Of a DNA stretch of 64,000 nt, positions 49,117 to 60,295 are shown piece after piece (the first letter of the stretch is position 1; every line of letters begins with the position of its first letter). A program made the translations under genes and the position numbers. The DNA lies in contig NCSJ02000011.1 of NCBI GenBank assembly GCA_002812745.2, positions 1 to 64,000 on the forward strand. The letters are read 5' to 3'. The stretch is from Scytalidium lignicola (taxonomy: Eukaryota > Ascomycota > Leotiomycetes). The notes below the pieces were generated by a model. That model saw nothing but the letters and a program-made list of their open reading frames with translations. It made no database searches and was not told the origin of the DNA.

Positions 49117-50416
49117 AGGAGAGGGGCCTTGCTCTGCTAAATAATGCAATTGAGTTTTTTTACGAGGTTATGAAGACAACGAATTAGTGGGAGATGCATT
49201 AGGAAAATTGAAAATAAAGTGCTAGTGGTTTTGATTGTTTTTTTTATATTTCCTTTAGAAATATGAGGAAGGGGCAATATATGAATGGACACGAGAGTTT
49301 TATAACTTATTATCAATAATCAAATCATTTTTCGGCAGAGCTTTTTTTTATATATAGATACTAATGGAGCATGTGACAGCAATTATTTTTAGTTGAACCC
49401 AGGTTAGCCCACTAAGGAAGGGGATAACGCTAAAGACGGAAAATATAGATAACTAAGAACACGTACAATTCTCTTCATCGTCCATTTGACTTAATTTATT
49501 CAATTCATCCCTTCATTCATTCGTTTCGTTTATTGGTTTGATCTAAAACAACTAAACGTCACATATCTCATAGACTTTGCAATCCACCTTTTCTTCTCTT
49601 TCATTTTTCCAACGAGAACTTCTTTTTCTTTTCCAGCCTTATCAACCTAACCTAACCTGAAGGTTCCCAACCAAACCAAACCTTCTTCATCCCAGGCGTG
49701 GATTCACTTAACTTCAACTCCAAAAACGGAGAGACAGACAGACACAAAAGACGAGAGGACCAAAAAAANGTTCAAAACCAGCTAAATAATCACCCCCTAG
49801 CCCTGCTCCGTACCATTCCATGCTGTACCGTGTTATAATAATAATGCGACGCTATGTCGGTGTGAATATAGATATACTACTGTATAACATGATGCTGAAA
49901 AGTTGTGATACGCCCTTTCTACGCCATGCTGCGCCATGCCATGCCCTGCCCTGCTATGCAATGCTCAGAAACCCGATGCAAATAGAAAAGAAAGAAATTC
50001 CGAATTTTTTTGGTAAGATTAGGATGTATAGTTGAGCGCACAACAGAGTCAAAACCACCGCTGCTAGAAAGCAGAGAGAGGAGAGAGAAGAATGGTGGAA
50101 AGAGAGCAAGCAGGTAGGTAGGCGAACGTTGGCCATCCAATCCTGGCTCTAGAAGCCGAACCATTCGTCATGAAGCGGACTACTTATGTCCGTGTTTATG
50201 TATATATATGTGTATGTGTATGTGTAAGGGTATGTGTAAGGGTATGTGTAAGGGTATGTGTCGATGTGTTCATTATTTTTTCCTGGCACGTCCTAGTCCA
50301 ATGTAAAACGGATGTTTGATAAGTGATAGATCGAGTGTTCGTGGGTATACTGGAGGAATTAAACGGATATGTGATCTCATAAGCGTGGGTTGGCGTTAAT
50401 GGGCCGAAGACTCAAA
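49117..50416. other. convergent 3' spacer with a TAAGGG-containing minisatellite
   Basis: AT-rich 3' flanks of two convergent genes. It includes one N after an A run (49769), a CATGC-like simple repeat near 49925-49955 and the minisatellite at 50224-50259. No gene was recognised. Confidence 0.55.
50224..50259. repeat. 12-bp minisatellite GTAAGGGTATGT x3
   Basis: Three perfect copies of GTAAGGGTATGT, preceded by TATG/TGTA simple repeats. It contains TAAGGG but is too short and irregular to be telomeric. Confidence 0.85.
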
Positions 50417-51796
50417 TCAAGCCAGCCATTCTTCCTCTCGACGAGCAGGTGTGCTGTCCCCGGCGGTTCCACCACCGATGACTAACCCCTCATCATCGTC
50501 ATCATCGGCCTCTTCAGCCCCATTACCCCCTTCTATCCTGCCCTCGTCTTCCTCAGTTTCTTCACCAGCATAATTTTCATTCATCCAGGTTAATCCATTC
50601 GCTGCCTCTTCTAGCGGGAAAACCTCTCTGGCATACTCTTCTAAGCCTCTATACCCCTCCCAAAGTGCCAACGCTTCTGAAGGACAACTATCCTCGAATT
50701 GCTTATCCCCAAAGTACGGTGGCTGTAGACTGGGATCTTTCGCTCCAAAGCTATACAGCTTTTCTAGTGCTTCCAGCTGCTCCTTGTACCCCGCTGGAAT
50801 CTTCACTCGGATTTCGATTGGACCCTGCTTATATCTGACTGGTCGACCAACGCCACGAGCAAATGCCTTGCACGCCTCTATCGGTGAGAGCATCTCATAG
50901 GCAAGGGCTATCCTTTGGCCACTCCATTGCGATGGACCATCCTTTATCAGCTGCAGCACGGCTGGTCCAACATCATGCTCTGCATCTAACCAAGGGAGTT
51001 TTACGTCTGGGTGAAACGGTGCTTGCCAGAGAAAGGAGCCGTCAGGCTGCAATTCCATACAGAATAGTGGATAGAGGAGAGAGGTAAAGTTATTGTTGTA
51101 GATGCCAGTGTAGAGGAAGGTAGCTTGTAAACCTTTAGAAGCGAGAGAACGGATGTACATCTCGACGGTGTACTTGGACGACCAGAGTGGTAGGGAGGGC
51201 CAGGTAGAGTTAGAGATATTGTAGTTTGGCATGCTGCTGTAGACGTAGTGCTGAACTCCAGCGGCCAGAGCGGCATCTGCTAGAGCCTTACCAATGGCTA
51301 CCTCATCTCCCCAGAAGGTCGTGTTGATGAAAGCTAATTGAGCACCCTTGAAAAGCTCGTTGACGAGATCTTGGTTGATGCCGGTAGTCGCCTTTGCACG
51401 CTCGGGCGAGCCACTTCCACTAGCCGTAGATTTCGTGTACAGTTCCCCAACCAAGACCGTAACGTTCGGGAGTGAAGATATCTCGGTGGCCACTATACCA
51501 TCGAGATTTCGGAGCTGGGCACGCACATGGTAACCAACAGCGCTAGCAACACGGATAAAGGACGCAGCTTGCCGACCACTTGAGTTGACAACGGCGATGA
51601 TCTTGCTTGGAGTTGGCATGGGGCGTTTGGACAGACGTTCACTGGAGGAAGTCTTGTTGAAGGGAGCAAGGACGGCACCGAGAGAGTCGTACTGGTGTTC
51701 TGGAAAGGATGAAGCTAGCGCGTGCTTCAGTATTCGTGGTGGTGGTTCCTGACGAGGTCTGATGGGAAGTTCAGACCTGGTAGTGGCGGATGGCAT
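50417..51796 (-). CDS. NmrA-like NAD(P)-binding protein
   Basis: Single exon, 459 codons. From residue 60 (MPTPSKIIAVVNSSGRQAAS) the sequence follows the NmrA/atypical SDR pattern: a glycine-poor Rossmann loop (VNSSGRQAAS in place of GATGxxG), RAQLRNLDG, FINTTFWGDEVAIGKALADAALAAGVQHYVYSSMP and YTVEMYIRSL. Catalytic SDR residues are not obvious, as expected for a sensor-type protein. A. nidulans NmrA binds the GATA factor AreA and NAD(P) and reports redox/nitrogen state; whether this one does is inference. The first 59 residues are not conserved-looking, so the true start may be the ATG at 51619. The C-terminus is a long acidic tail (TEEDEGRIEGG ... EADDDDDEGLV), unusual for NmrA itself. Confidence 0.85.
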   Translation of the reverse strand: MPSATTRSELPIRPRQEPPPRILKHALASSFPEHQYDSLGAVLAPFNKTSSSERLSKRPMPTPSKIIAVVNSSGRQAASFIRVASAVGYHVRAQLRNLDGIVATEISSLPNVTVLVGELYTKSTASGSGSPERAKATTGINQDLVNELFKGAQLAFINTTFWGDEVAIGKALADAALAAGVQHYVYSSMPNYNISNSTWPSLPLWSSKYTVEMYIRSLASKGLQATFLYTGIYNNNFTSLLYPLFCMELQPDGSFLWQAPFHPDVKLPWLDAEHDVGPAVLQLIKDGPSQWSGQRIALAYEMLSPIEACKAFARGVGRPVRYKQGPIEIRVKIPAGYKEQLEALEKLYSFGAKDPSLQPPYFGDKQFEDSCPSEALALWEGYRGLEEYAREVFPLEEAANGLTWMNENYAGEETEEDEGRIEGGNGAEEADDDDDEGLVIGGGTAGDSTPARREEEWLA

Positions 51797-52714
51797 GGGA
51801 AAGCAGATATGAAATTTGACCGATAACCAGCACGGTTTTTCTGCCTATGTGTAACTCAACAACCAGAAATACTCAGTATTACCCGTCAGGCTCTAAGACG
51901 CGCTCGCGACCAAAGAATACTCCCCCTGGTAAAGCAATTCTCTACTGACACGAAACTCTTTTGCTGGTGGTATGTGCTGGGGATGATTTGACGAGTTTTT
52001 TACTCCAGGGATGTTGTAGTGAAAGACTTGGAGTTTTCTGGTATGATCGGCGAGAAGATCGGCCGTTCTCGAATAGTAACTGAGAGTATGCGAAGAACGG
52101 TATGGTGTGCAGTACTTCTAGTTCTCGTCTTCCGTTTTTAGATTTGCGAGTCTAACTGGTGGCTATTCCTTGTTGAATTATTTGTCAGTTCCGATCAAGC
52201 AGCAATAAACTGAGTGTAAAGGTACAGCAGAAGGCAATATTTAGGAGACTGCTATCGAGAGCAGGTCTCGTATGTAGTGCACGACGTACCAAGTGAGGCC
52301 CCTCAGCAATCAGCCCTCGTTCCTTGCCCTAGCGATCTGGTGCTGGAGTGCTGGAATGCGCCGGCAATAAAAGTTGCTGTGGCCTGGTTCAGGTTGGAAG
52401 GGCGTCGAAGGGTCCCACCAATCGGGGCGGTGGCCGCAGTGAAAATTATGCGGGCAGACGAAGGCGGTGAGCAAGGAGGGGCTTCGGGGCGGCGGCCACC
52501 TCGAGAAATTGCGAGAAGATTCAGATCAGATGGTGATTGCGCGCTTTTTGAGGTAGGTAAGCTCAGCGAGGGGTCTGGATTGTCTCTGGTTGCCGGGTGC
52601 TGATTCGGTGTGATCTCTTCTTCTCGAGTCCAAAGTCAAAGGCAGCGATCATGTAACTTATTTATGGCGCAGCGCACACAGAAAGCCCACGCGGACGGCA
52701 CTCGGGAGTCCACA

Positions 52715-52750
52715 GCAGGTGCAGTTGCAGGTACAGTTGCAGGTGCAGTG
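52715..52750. repeat. 12-bp GCAGGTGCAGTT minisatellite x3
   Basis: Three head-to-tail copies, with single-base differences in the second and third, in non-coding DNA downstream of a GC-rich stretch. Confidence 0.75.
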
Positions 52751-53300
52751 CGTCGAAGTGCAGTTGGCAGCGGTCGTAGGGCGTCAGCAGCAGTTGGACC
52801 GTGGTAGTTGGGCAGGGAGGGGGCCAGCAGTCAACGATTGTCGTCGTAACTTAAATTAATTATACCCTAGGCCTGGGCTATGAGTCCGTTCTAGACGTTG
52901 TCGTTGTCGGGGCTCGAGGAACGAAGCACACAGTGCCTTCTGGTAGTAGTAGTAGTAGTAGTAGGTATGTGCGCGAAGAAGTGTCGAGAGCGGTCTGTTC
53001 TTTTTTTTNATATGGAGGGCGACCACCAGCAACAATCGAACGGCCCCGCGAGATATAACAAGGCCAGCACGAGGAACAAGGTGCGGTGAGCCGAAAATGA
53101 TGTGAGGTGAGGTAATAAAGGTGAAATGGAGGAGTCTAGAGTAGTTGTTATGTAACAAGATGCGGCGTTGCAGGCGAAAAGTGCTGGCAATCAGTCATAA
53201 GAATTTGTTGGACGGGCCAGGCTGGTGGAGATGCTGTGCTCAACGGCCAGAGCTGGAAAGGTTGCAATTATGGGAGAGAAGAACAAAGATTGGATGCACG

Positions 53301-53367
53301 GATGGATGGATGGATGGATGTATTGAAGAGTAAACAACCAGTCAGTCAGTCAGGCAGACAGACAGAT
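53301..53367. repeat. (GATG)n followed by (CAGT)n/(CAGA)n microsatellites
   Basis: Five GATG units (53301-53320), a short spacer, then three CAGT units passing into CAGA units up to about 53367. Confidence 0.8.
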
Positions 53368-56300
53368 TAGAACTGCAGTTATTGACAGCTTGATTGGCAA
53401 TAGATGGATATCGTGTACTTGTATAGATGGCTTCCAGCTGAAAGAATCGGGAAGGCGCTCCCTAGATAAAAGGACTATGGTAGTCCATTCTAGACGGAAG
53501 GTGGTACTTGCTTCGATAAAAGTCTGGAGGTGCGTTTGGATGTATAATTATACTCCTCGGACTTGGAGTCTTCGCCTTGACACTCTCAATGCCGGTACGG
53601 GTCTGCACCTGGTTGCTTCGAGGCCCGCAGTGTGCTGAATCAATCACTTCGTACAACAGCAATAATGGAGAGTAATGAAAAATAACGGTTGGATTCCGAG
53701 ACGGCGATGTTGTCTTCGAAGACCGTTTACGACTTGTTGCTCTAACCACGTGCGGGATCCTCTCGTCGACTCCAAGCGTGGTGGTGGGCTGGAACTTGCA
53801 GCGAAAAGTCCAGTTCTGGCGCTCTCCCCGCACGTTTGTGAATAGCCTCGTCGACCACGGCTAGTTCTCTCGTCCTAGCAGTTCCACGCCGCAGTATTAA
53901 TGTGTCAGTAGTCCACCAGCACCAACTTCTTGGTCCATCCAGGTGGCCGACAAGGTACCTGTGCGCTGGAATTGTGCGCTAGAGATACTTAGACCTTCCG
54001 TATGCCGCGAATTCGACCTTTTTTTGGCTGCTGCTACGTTACGACCTGCTGTTCTCGATGGTTACCCGCCTGGTTGTCTGCTCCTTTCCAGCCTGCCCGT
54101 GTGTCGAATGGTCATTCGAAGACCCGGAGGAGGCGCCCTGCGAGCCCCAACCGCGCCTTGACAGCCTTGACAGCAGTGCAGGGCTGAAGATGCTAGAAAT
54201 GCTGGCGGGTCTCCTTACGAAGTTACGCAGCAGGAATCAAGGAGAGAGGCACGTTGTAGGCCATGAGGGCATGAAGGGGGCATTGAGGGGCAGCAACGAT
54301 GGGATGCCCGGTACCTGGCATCCGGCAATAATCCAGCATAACCCGCCGTACTGGGGTTTGGTCGCTGGGTGTGTGACATCAGGCGGGCGTTCGTCTGGCA
54401 TGATTTGAGCTGTTTTCTCTGATCCCATTCGGGACTCGTTGGCCGGATGCGGGCAACGTCAAATGCCCATCTTCTCCTGCCTGACCACCACGCCAGCTTA
54501 CCTTACCTTGATGGATGATAGATAGATGATGATGAGGATGATGGTGGTAGTAATGATGCCATACACTAACTGTATTATTTTATCATGATAGTCAACAACA
54601 AACAATTGCGACAACACAACGGTTCAGTATTGGCCCGTGGAGGAGTCGCAAGCTGTCCCAGTTATCGATGATGATGGCGTACAACACCGGAAGCATGATC
54701 TCGTCTACAGTGTTTCACGATCGCTCCAAGGCGAATCATGGTGAACACAGCATGTTCCCTACTCTCAAGAAAATACTGGTAATTATTAGAAGACGAGGTT
54801 GAGCGCCCCTCCGCCCAGAAAAACGTGCTCTCGGAATTGGCAAATTTGGTCTGGAATAACTCCATATGTCACATATCTGTATGCCGCCGCATCCCCAGTT
54901 GGTACTGCCTTCCCATCCCTCAAGCCCGTGCTATGCTATGGATGTGACTGGCGGGCCTTTTCTTGTCAACGGGCTCCCGGCCTGGCGATGAGCCCAGGCC
55001 GGACGTGCACGATTGAGCACAACCATGATTCGAGAGAGCAACGCAAATATCTTCGAAACGTGGAGAGAAGATACGGCAATGAAGTTCAAAAATGATTTGA
55101 TCAATCAGATAAGACATGGTTAACCAGTTGTTGTGGTGTTTTGACGTGTGGCATCTCCAGATTCGAGCATCGAATATCGAATCGAGATCGGGCAATTCTC
55201 CCCGTAGTGGAGCGGCGGAAAAGATCATGTCCAGCCAGTACATCTCTGGATTACCCCGTGCCCGTTATGTACCCTTGTATTCATCTACATCCTGCTGAAC
55301 GTCCTCCATAATAATATATGTACCGCTACTCACACTGTGATGAGATGCTCCTACAATCATTGATTCAATCGCAGGCCGCATGGATACGCATCGTGGATGC
55401 ACCATCACTTCCAAGATGAAAGGCGTAGCTACTGGAGTATGAGGTCCTTACTTTTGTTGGCTTTCAAATCCCGAAAGCGGCAGCAGCATGTACTTCCTCT
55501 GACAGGACAAGAACATCTCCAACCATGACGCTCTCGAAGTGGAAAAAGATTCTAGCAGATGATGACGTATGCAGACCCGACTTTGGCCCTAACAGAAAAA
55601 ATTTCCGAGTACGAAAATTATCCAGAGAAGCACGAAGGAATTATGCAAAAACTATGATTTCCTCGTACATGGCGAATTCGGATACGTTCTCTTGCCTAAT
55701 AAGTTTCAAATCCCGAAGATGCTCGAGTAAGCTAAAGAAAAAAGAAAAAAATTCCTTGCGCTTGAATCCCGCCTTCAACCAAGACTCCACAATCAAGAGA
55801 AACGGGGACGTCAATCTCTTGAAAAATTGCCCAATTCAAAAGAATTCTCTTCAAGCCATCAAGTAATACTTACGTAAACTGGGAAATATTTCTCCGTGCA
55901 GCTTTTTGATTTGCATCGCATAGGCGGCGGCGTCCGGGCTGGGTCCGTCTCCATACAACTAACTAACAAGAGAAGAGGAGAAGCAAAAACCAAAACAACC
56001 CAACCGGCAAAGCCCAAAGGTTTACCCGGTGGTAGTCACTTGGAAATTAGAGCTTTTGGCCTAAGAGAAGATCCAAGAGGCAAAGGTCAGGAGGGCAAGC
56101 CAAGAGCGACACCATCAGGAGAGAAATTGATGAAATCCCAGACAACTCCGCGGAGAGAGAGAGGGAGAGTGGCATAACCCGCAATGCAAAAGAAATTCCA
56201 AGGACGGCTGGTCATCAACAAAAACCTGAGAGCTGTAGTGAAGTGTTACGACTTACGGGTATGTGTGGTATAAATGACAGAACAGTACCAAACGGCCCAA

Positions 56301-58505
56301 TTGGGGGCATTAAAACTATAAGAAACCGGCCACAGCGTTCCATTGGACAATGATGCCACGACAGCAACGCCGCAAACTTCGAAGCTAAATGTCCCGGTTT
56401 GTTTCGATCGTGCTGCTTGCTGACTTGCCGTGCGCCGATGCGGCAAAAAAGCAATTATGTGAACCGCTACCCCGGATTTCCATGGCATTGGCATGAAGAA
56501 ACTTTTCTTTTTCCCCATCATCGATCGGGCTGGCTTGCGTTGTTGGATAATTATGACGAGTAATTATTATTCGTGCCCTGCTCCTCAATCGGTTTCCATG
56601 CAAGCCTCCAAGCCCACTAGCTACTGTAGCAGTCAGTGCCAGCCACTGGGTCGGGTCGAGCTTGGAGATCTTCAGGTAGGGATTTTTTTATTATTATTTT
56701 TGTTGGCCAAAGAAAAAATTCGCTTTTTGGCTGAAATAATCAAGGGGTATCGACGATCTCCTCGGAGTCTTCTCCGTAAAAGCGTGGGTTTGCTGCTCTT
56801 CAGTACATCACAAGAATCTGTAAAATTCATCATAATAAATTAGAAATATTTAAATAAAAAACAGTACAATTGCTACTATCCTGGTTGATGAATACTCGAA
56901 AAGAAAACACTGCATCAGCTGACCAAGTTCATGTGCCATTTCCAATAAAATGGTCCCCACAGTCTGGCTTATATCATTCTCACCTCACATTTCTCCAATT
57001 CTCCATTCTCCAGGTTTCTTCCCCACCACAAAATACCGTGGAATATCTCCCGATGCAAGCAGTCGCGCCCAAGCGGATCCTAGTTGATTATGTCGGGTAC
57101 TTGTAATACTGCAAACTGTCTGGCGGTCTAGAGCCGGTATCGCTGGATTTGGATGTCAACAATCGAGCTCGTTTACGCCGTCTGCTTCCTTTTGTCACTT
57201 ATTATTACTCTATTCTGTAGGTATGGTATTCTAATTAGAAGAATAATAGGGAAAAAATGCAATAGTTCTATAGCGATTGGCAAGCTCTCTCTTAAGTTTT
57301 TCTTTTGGTTTTTTTTNGTTGAAAGATTGCGAGAAAAATTTAGGGGGTAACTATACTGTACACGAATAGGCTAATAGCTAAAGTACGGAACATACGAGGG
57401 TAATCTTACATAGGGTTTTCTAACTAGGGTTAGTTTGAAGCTACAACCAAAGACTATTACTATAATAGTACGGAGTATTCTATCTCCGTACCAAAGCTTG
57501 TTCTAGTGCAGTTAAGTTAAGTAGACGGCCGCGTCCCGACATCGGAGGAGGGCTTCCTTCTTGCTTAACCCCGTTTTGGACATGGCTTGTCTTTCTTCCT
57601 CATTTACTAGTTATAACTTACCTAGTTTGGGTTGTATTGTATGCAAGATTCTTTCTCTAGTGAGAAAACAGAAATGGGGGGTGCTAATGCAATGCATGTG
57701 CCCCGCAAAGGATTCCGGTTCTGATATCCCGGGGGTATCTGTACGGGTGTATGGGATGGGATGGGGTACAGTATATGGGGATGATGGTAGTATAAGCGTG
57801 TGCTTGTAGTGTAACTAGTGTACTTGCTTTCCAGGACACATGACTGATTATATGGACGTGAAAGTATTGAAATAAAAGAGAGAGAGACTGAGAGGGTAAG
57901 TATAGATAGAAATTCATAGTTGATATAAACGAGATGATGAGATATGAAAGCTTGTATTTCGGATAGGATTATAAATGAATAATTATGTAGTGGTGTTGAT
58001 AGCAAGATACGATTGCATACTGGACTTTATTAGGCACCATGAAGGTGGTTGTGGATGACAAGAGACGAGGTAGGTGGTCGCTTGCTAATTACTACTTGTC
58101 TGTTATTTAGAGGCTTAGAGCTAAGCTCTCATGTGAACGTATATGTAATGTGCGTTCTATTACTCCTCTGAAGAAGAGGTAGAGAGATGGAGATAGGAGA
58201 GAATAGCAGAAAAGAGAAAAGTTTAAGAAAGAGGAATAGAATAATGTAAGATTATGGATGAGTTCAACCCGTAAGTGAGTTGTATGCTATTAAGAAAGTA
58301 GTTTATTGCAAGAATTTCCATTTCTTTGCCTCATTTATTATATGCCCCGTGGGACAGGTTTATTTATGTTTTATCCTTACAGACGTAGAGTATCTAAAGC
58401 TGAAGTTATCCTTTCCAATCGACCATCCATTGCGTAATCATATAATACATTCAGTCACTCATCCACATACATAAAGATTGAAAAGAAAACAAAACAAAAC
58501 AAAAA

Positions 58506-60295
58506 CTACTTCCCAAACCAAGTTCGTAACTCCTCAAACGCACTCATCGTGCCTATGTGAGCAATGTATCCATCAGGTCTTATAAGCACGTATCCGGGCT
58601 CCTTTTGAAAGCCATATCGAGATCGAAGCGTATCTTCAGAATCAACATATCTCTCTTCTTCCTCTCCGTTTCGCTCTTCGTTGTCGTCTCCCTTAGGACC
58701 AATAATCCTAATAACATGAACAAGTTCCTTATTTTCCTCACAGAAAGCCTCTGAGTTTTCATTTTCACCACTATTTGTAGTCGACCCCGTCTTCTTGACA
58801 CCTTCATCATCTCCGAGGAACAACACAAGATGATGCATCTTCCCCCGACACAAATTCAACAAAAAAACATCCTCTTCTGCTCCTCCTCTCCCTACAACCT
58901 TCACCTTCCCATCAGGAGCCCGATCCCCACCCCTCAATGGGCCCCCATACCCACCTCCCAGTACCCACAATCNTCACTCCCCCTATACCGGATCCCCAAC
59001 TGACTAATAAACCTAAACCGACCCCTCAACCGCTCTCTCCCAAGCAACCACACGACCCAAGGCAAAATCCACACCGCAACAAAATTCCTAATCCAGATCG
59101 TCAAGCCGCTCTTGGAGGAAATAGTCTCGAACAATCGATCCGTGGTATTGAGCACCGTGCGTCCGACTTTCCAGCGCTCGGAGTGGTAGCTTTCCAGTAG
59201 TCTCTCTGCTGGATAGGGTCCACGATGGTGCAGCACGAGACCGAGTTTCCAGGCTAGGTTGACGGCATCTTGGATTCCGGTGTTCATGCCTTGTCCACCG
59301 GCTGGGGAGTGGATGTGAGCTGCGTCGCCGGCGACGAAGAAGCGGCCACAGCGGTAGCGGTTTACTTGACGGTGGTGGAGGCGGAAGCGGGCTATCCAGA
59401 TCGGAGAGTGGACTGTTGCTGGGACTGGGGCGAGGTTGTCTAGGGCGGATTGGAAGTCTTGCAGCGTGGGTGGTTTGTCGTCGGTGTTCTCATTGTTGGA
59501 GGTATTATTTTCGTTGTTGTTGGTGGAGAGGGGTCCTGGTCGGATGCAGATTAGTCGATATAGACCGTCTTTGAGTGGAAAGATTGCCATGAAGCCTGAG
59601 TTGCCGAGACAGATGGAGAGATTGGTTATGGATGGTGGTGGCTGTGACTGTGACTGTGATTGCGGTTGTGATTGAGGACTGGTGAAGTTGAGATGTGTGT
59701 CTGCTAGAATGAAGTCTTGTGGATAGGGAGCGCCTTCGAAGGCGAGTCCTGCGGCGTGCCGGACGATACTGTGTGAACCGTCACAGCCTACGACGTACTT
59801 TGCATGAATCTGAGATGTTTGTCCTTGGTCATTATGGAGTGTGGCCGTAATAGCATGGCAGTCAATGTCATCGTTGCCTGGCTGCTCCTCCTTCAAGTCA
59901 TCGATCGTGACGGACCACTCTACAGCCTTGCCATATTTCTCTTTCAGCGTCTTTTCTAAGAACCTCTCCGTCTCAGCCTGGGAGATTAACAACACCGCCG
60001 GGAACTGGGAGTCTTTGGGACCAATGCTCTCTGCGTTAACGTTGATGGCTTCTTTCTTGTGTACGAAGACCTGCACGGCTGTGTTCTTCCAGCCTTGTGC
60101 GACGAGGTCCTTCGCGATGCCGTGACGGTTTAGTAACTCGAGGCTACGAGGCTGCACGACCAGTGCTCGACTCTGGTCAGAGCGATTCAGCGCCTTGTCA
60201 AGAATGCGGAAGGAGACGTCTTGCAGTGCGAGTTCGAGGGCAAGCATCAAGCCAGTTGGGCCCCCGCCTATGATGAGGACATCGACGGTGTCCAT
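58506..60295 (-). CDS. FAD-dependent monooxygenase of the phenol hydroxylase/PheA-TfdB type, frameshifted at an N
   Basis: Flavin monooxygenase acting on aromatic or polyketide-like substrates; the substrate is unknown. The FAD-binding motif is at the N-terminus (VLIIGGGPTGLMLALEL), the DG motif is YVVGCDGSHSIVRHAAG (about 178-194), and the GD motif is FFVAGDAAHIHSPAGGQGMN. Two low-complexity inserts, QSQPQSQSQSQ and an Asn/Glu-rich run, interrupt the middle domain. The frame from 60295 runs to the N at 58973 and then meets a stop at 58934. The C-terminal thioredoxin-like domain (GGPLRGGDRAPDG ... GYVLIRPDGYIAHIG ... LRTWFGK) continues in another frame from about 58970 to the stop at 58506. 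One missing base at the N accounts for this, so an intact gene of about 595 residues with a sequencing gap is more likely than a true pseudogene. No introns are needed. Confidence 0.85.

Larger units (their letters stand above)
51797..58505. other. 6.7-kb gene-poor region with simple repeats
   Basis: No gene I can support. Open frames are short, overlap on opposite strands and have no family similarity. The left 0.5 kb is the promoter of the NmrA-like gene. The centre (52.3-54.5 kb) is GC-richer and carries several short tandem repeats (12-bp GCAGGT repeat at 52715-52750, TAG repeat near 52942-52964, GATG repeat at 53301-53320, CAGT/CAGA repeats near 53337-53367). The right part (56.8-58.5 kb) becomes AT-rich and contains TACGGAGTA at 57469-57477 and two Ns after homopolymers elsewhere in the region (53009 and 57317). 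Confidence 0.5.

Noticed and set aside
50224..50259. TAAGGG repeats as an interstitial telomere
   Set aside because: The unit is 12 bp (GTAAGGGTATGT), only three copies, and embedded between genes; it does not match TTAGGG arrays.
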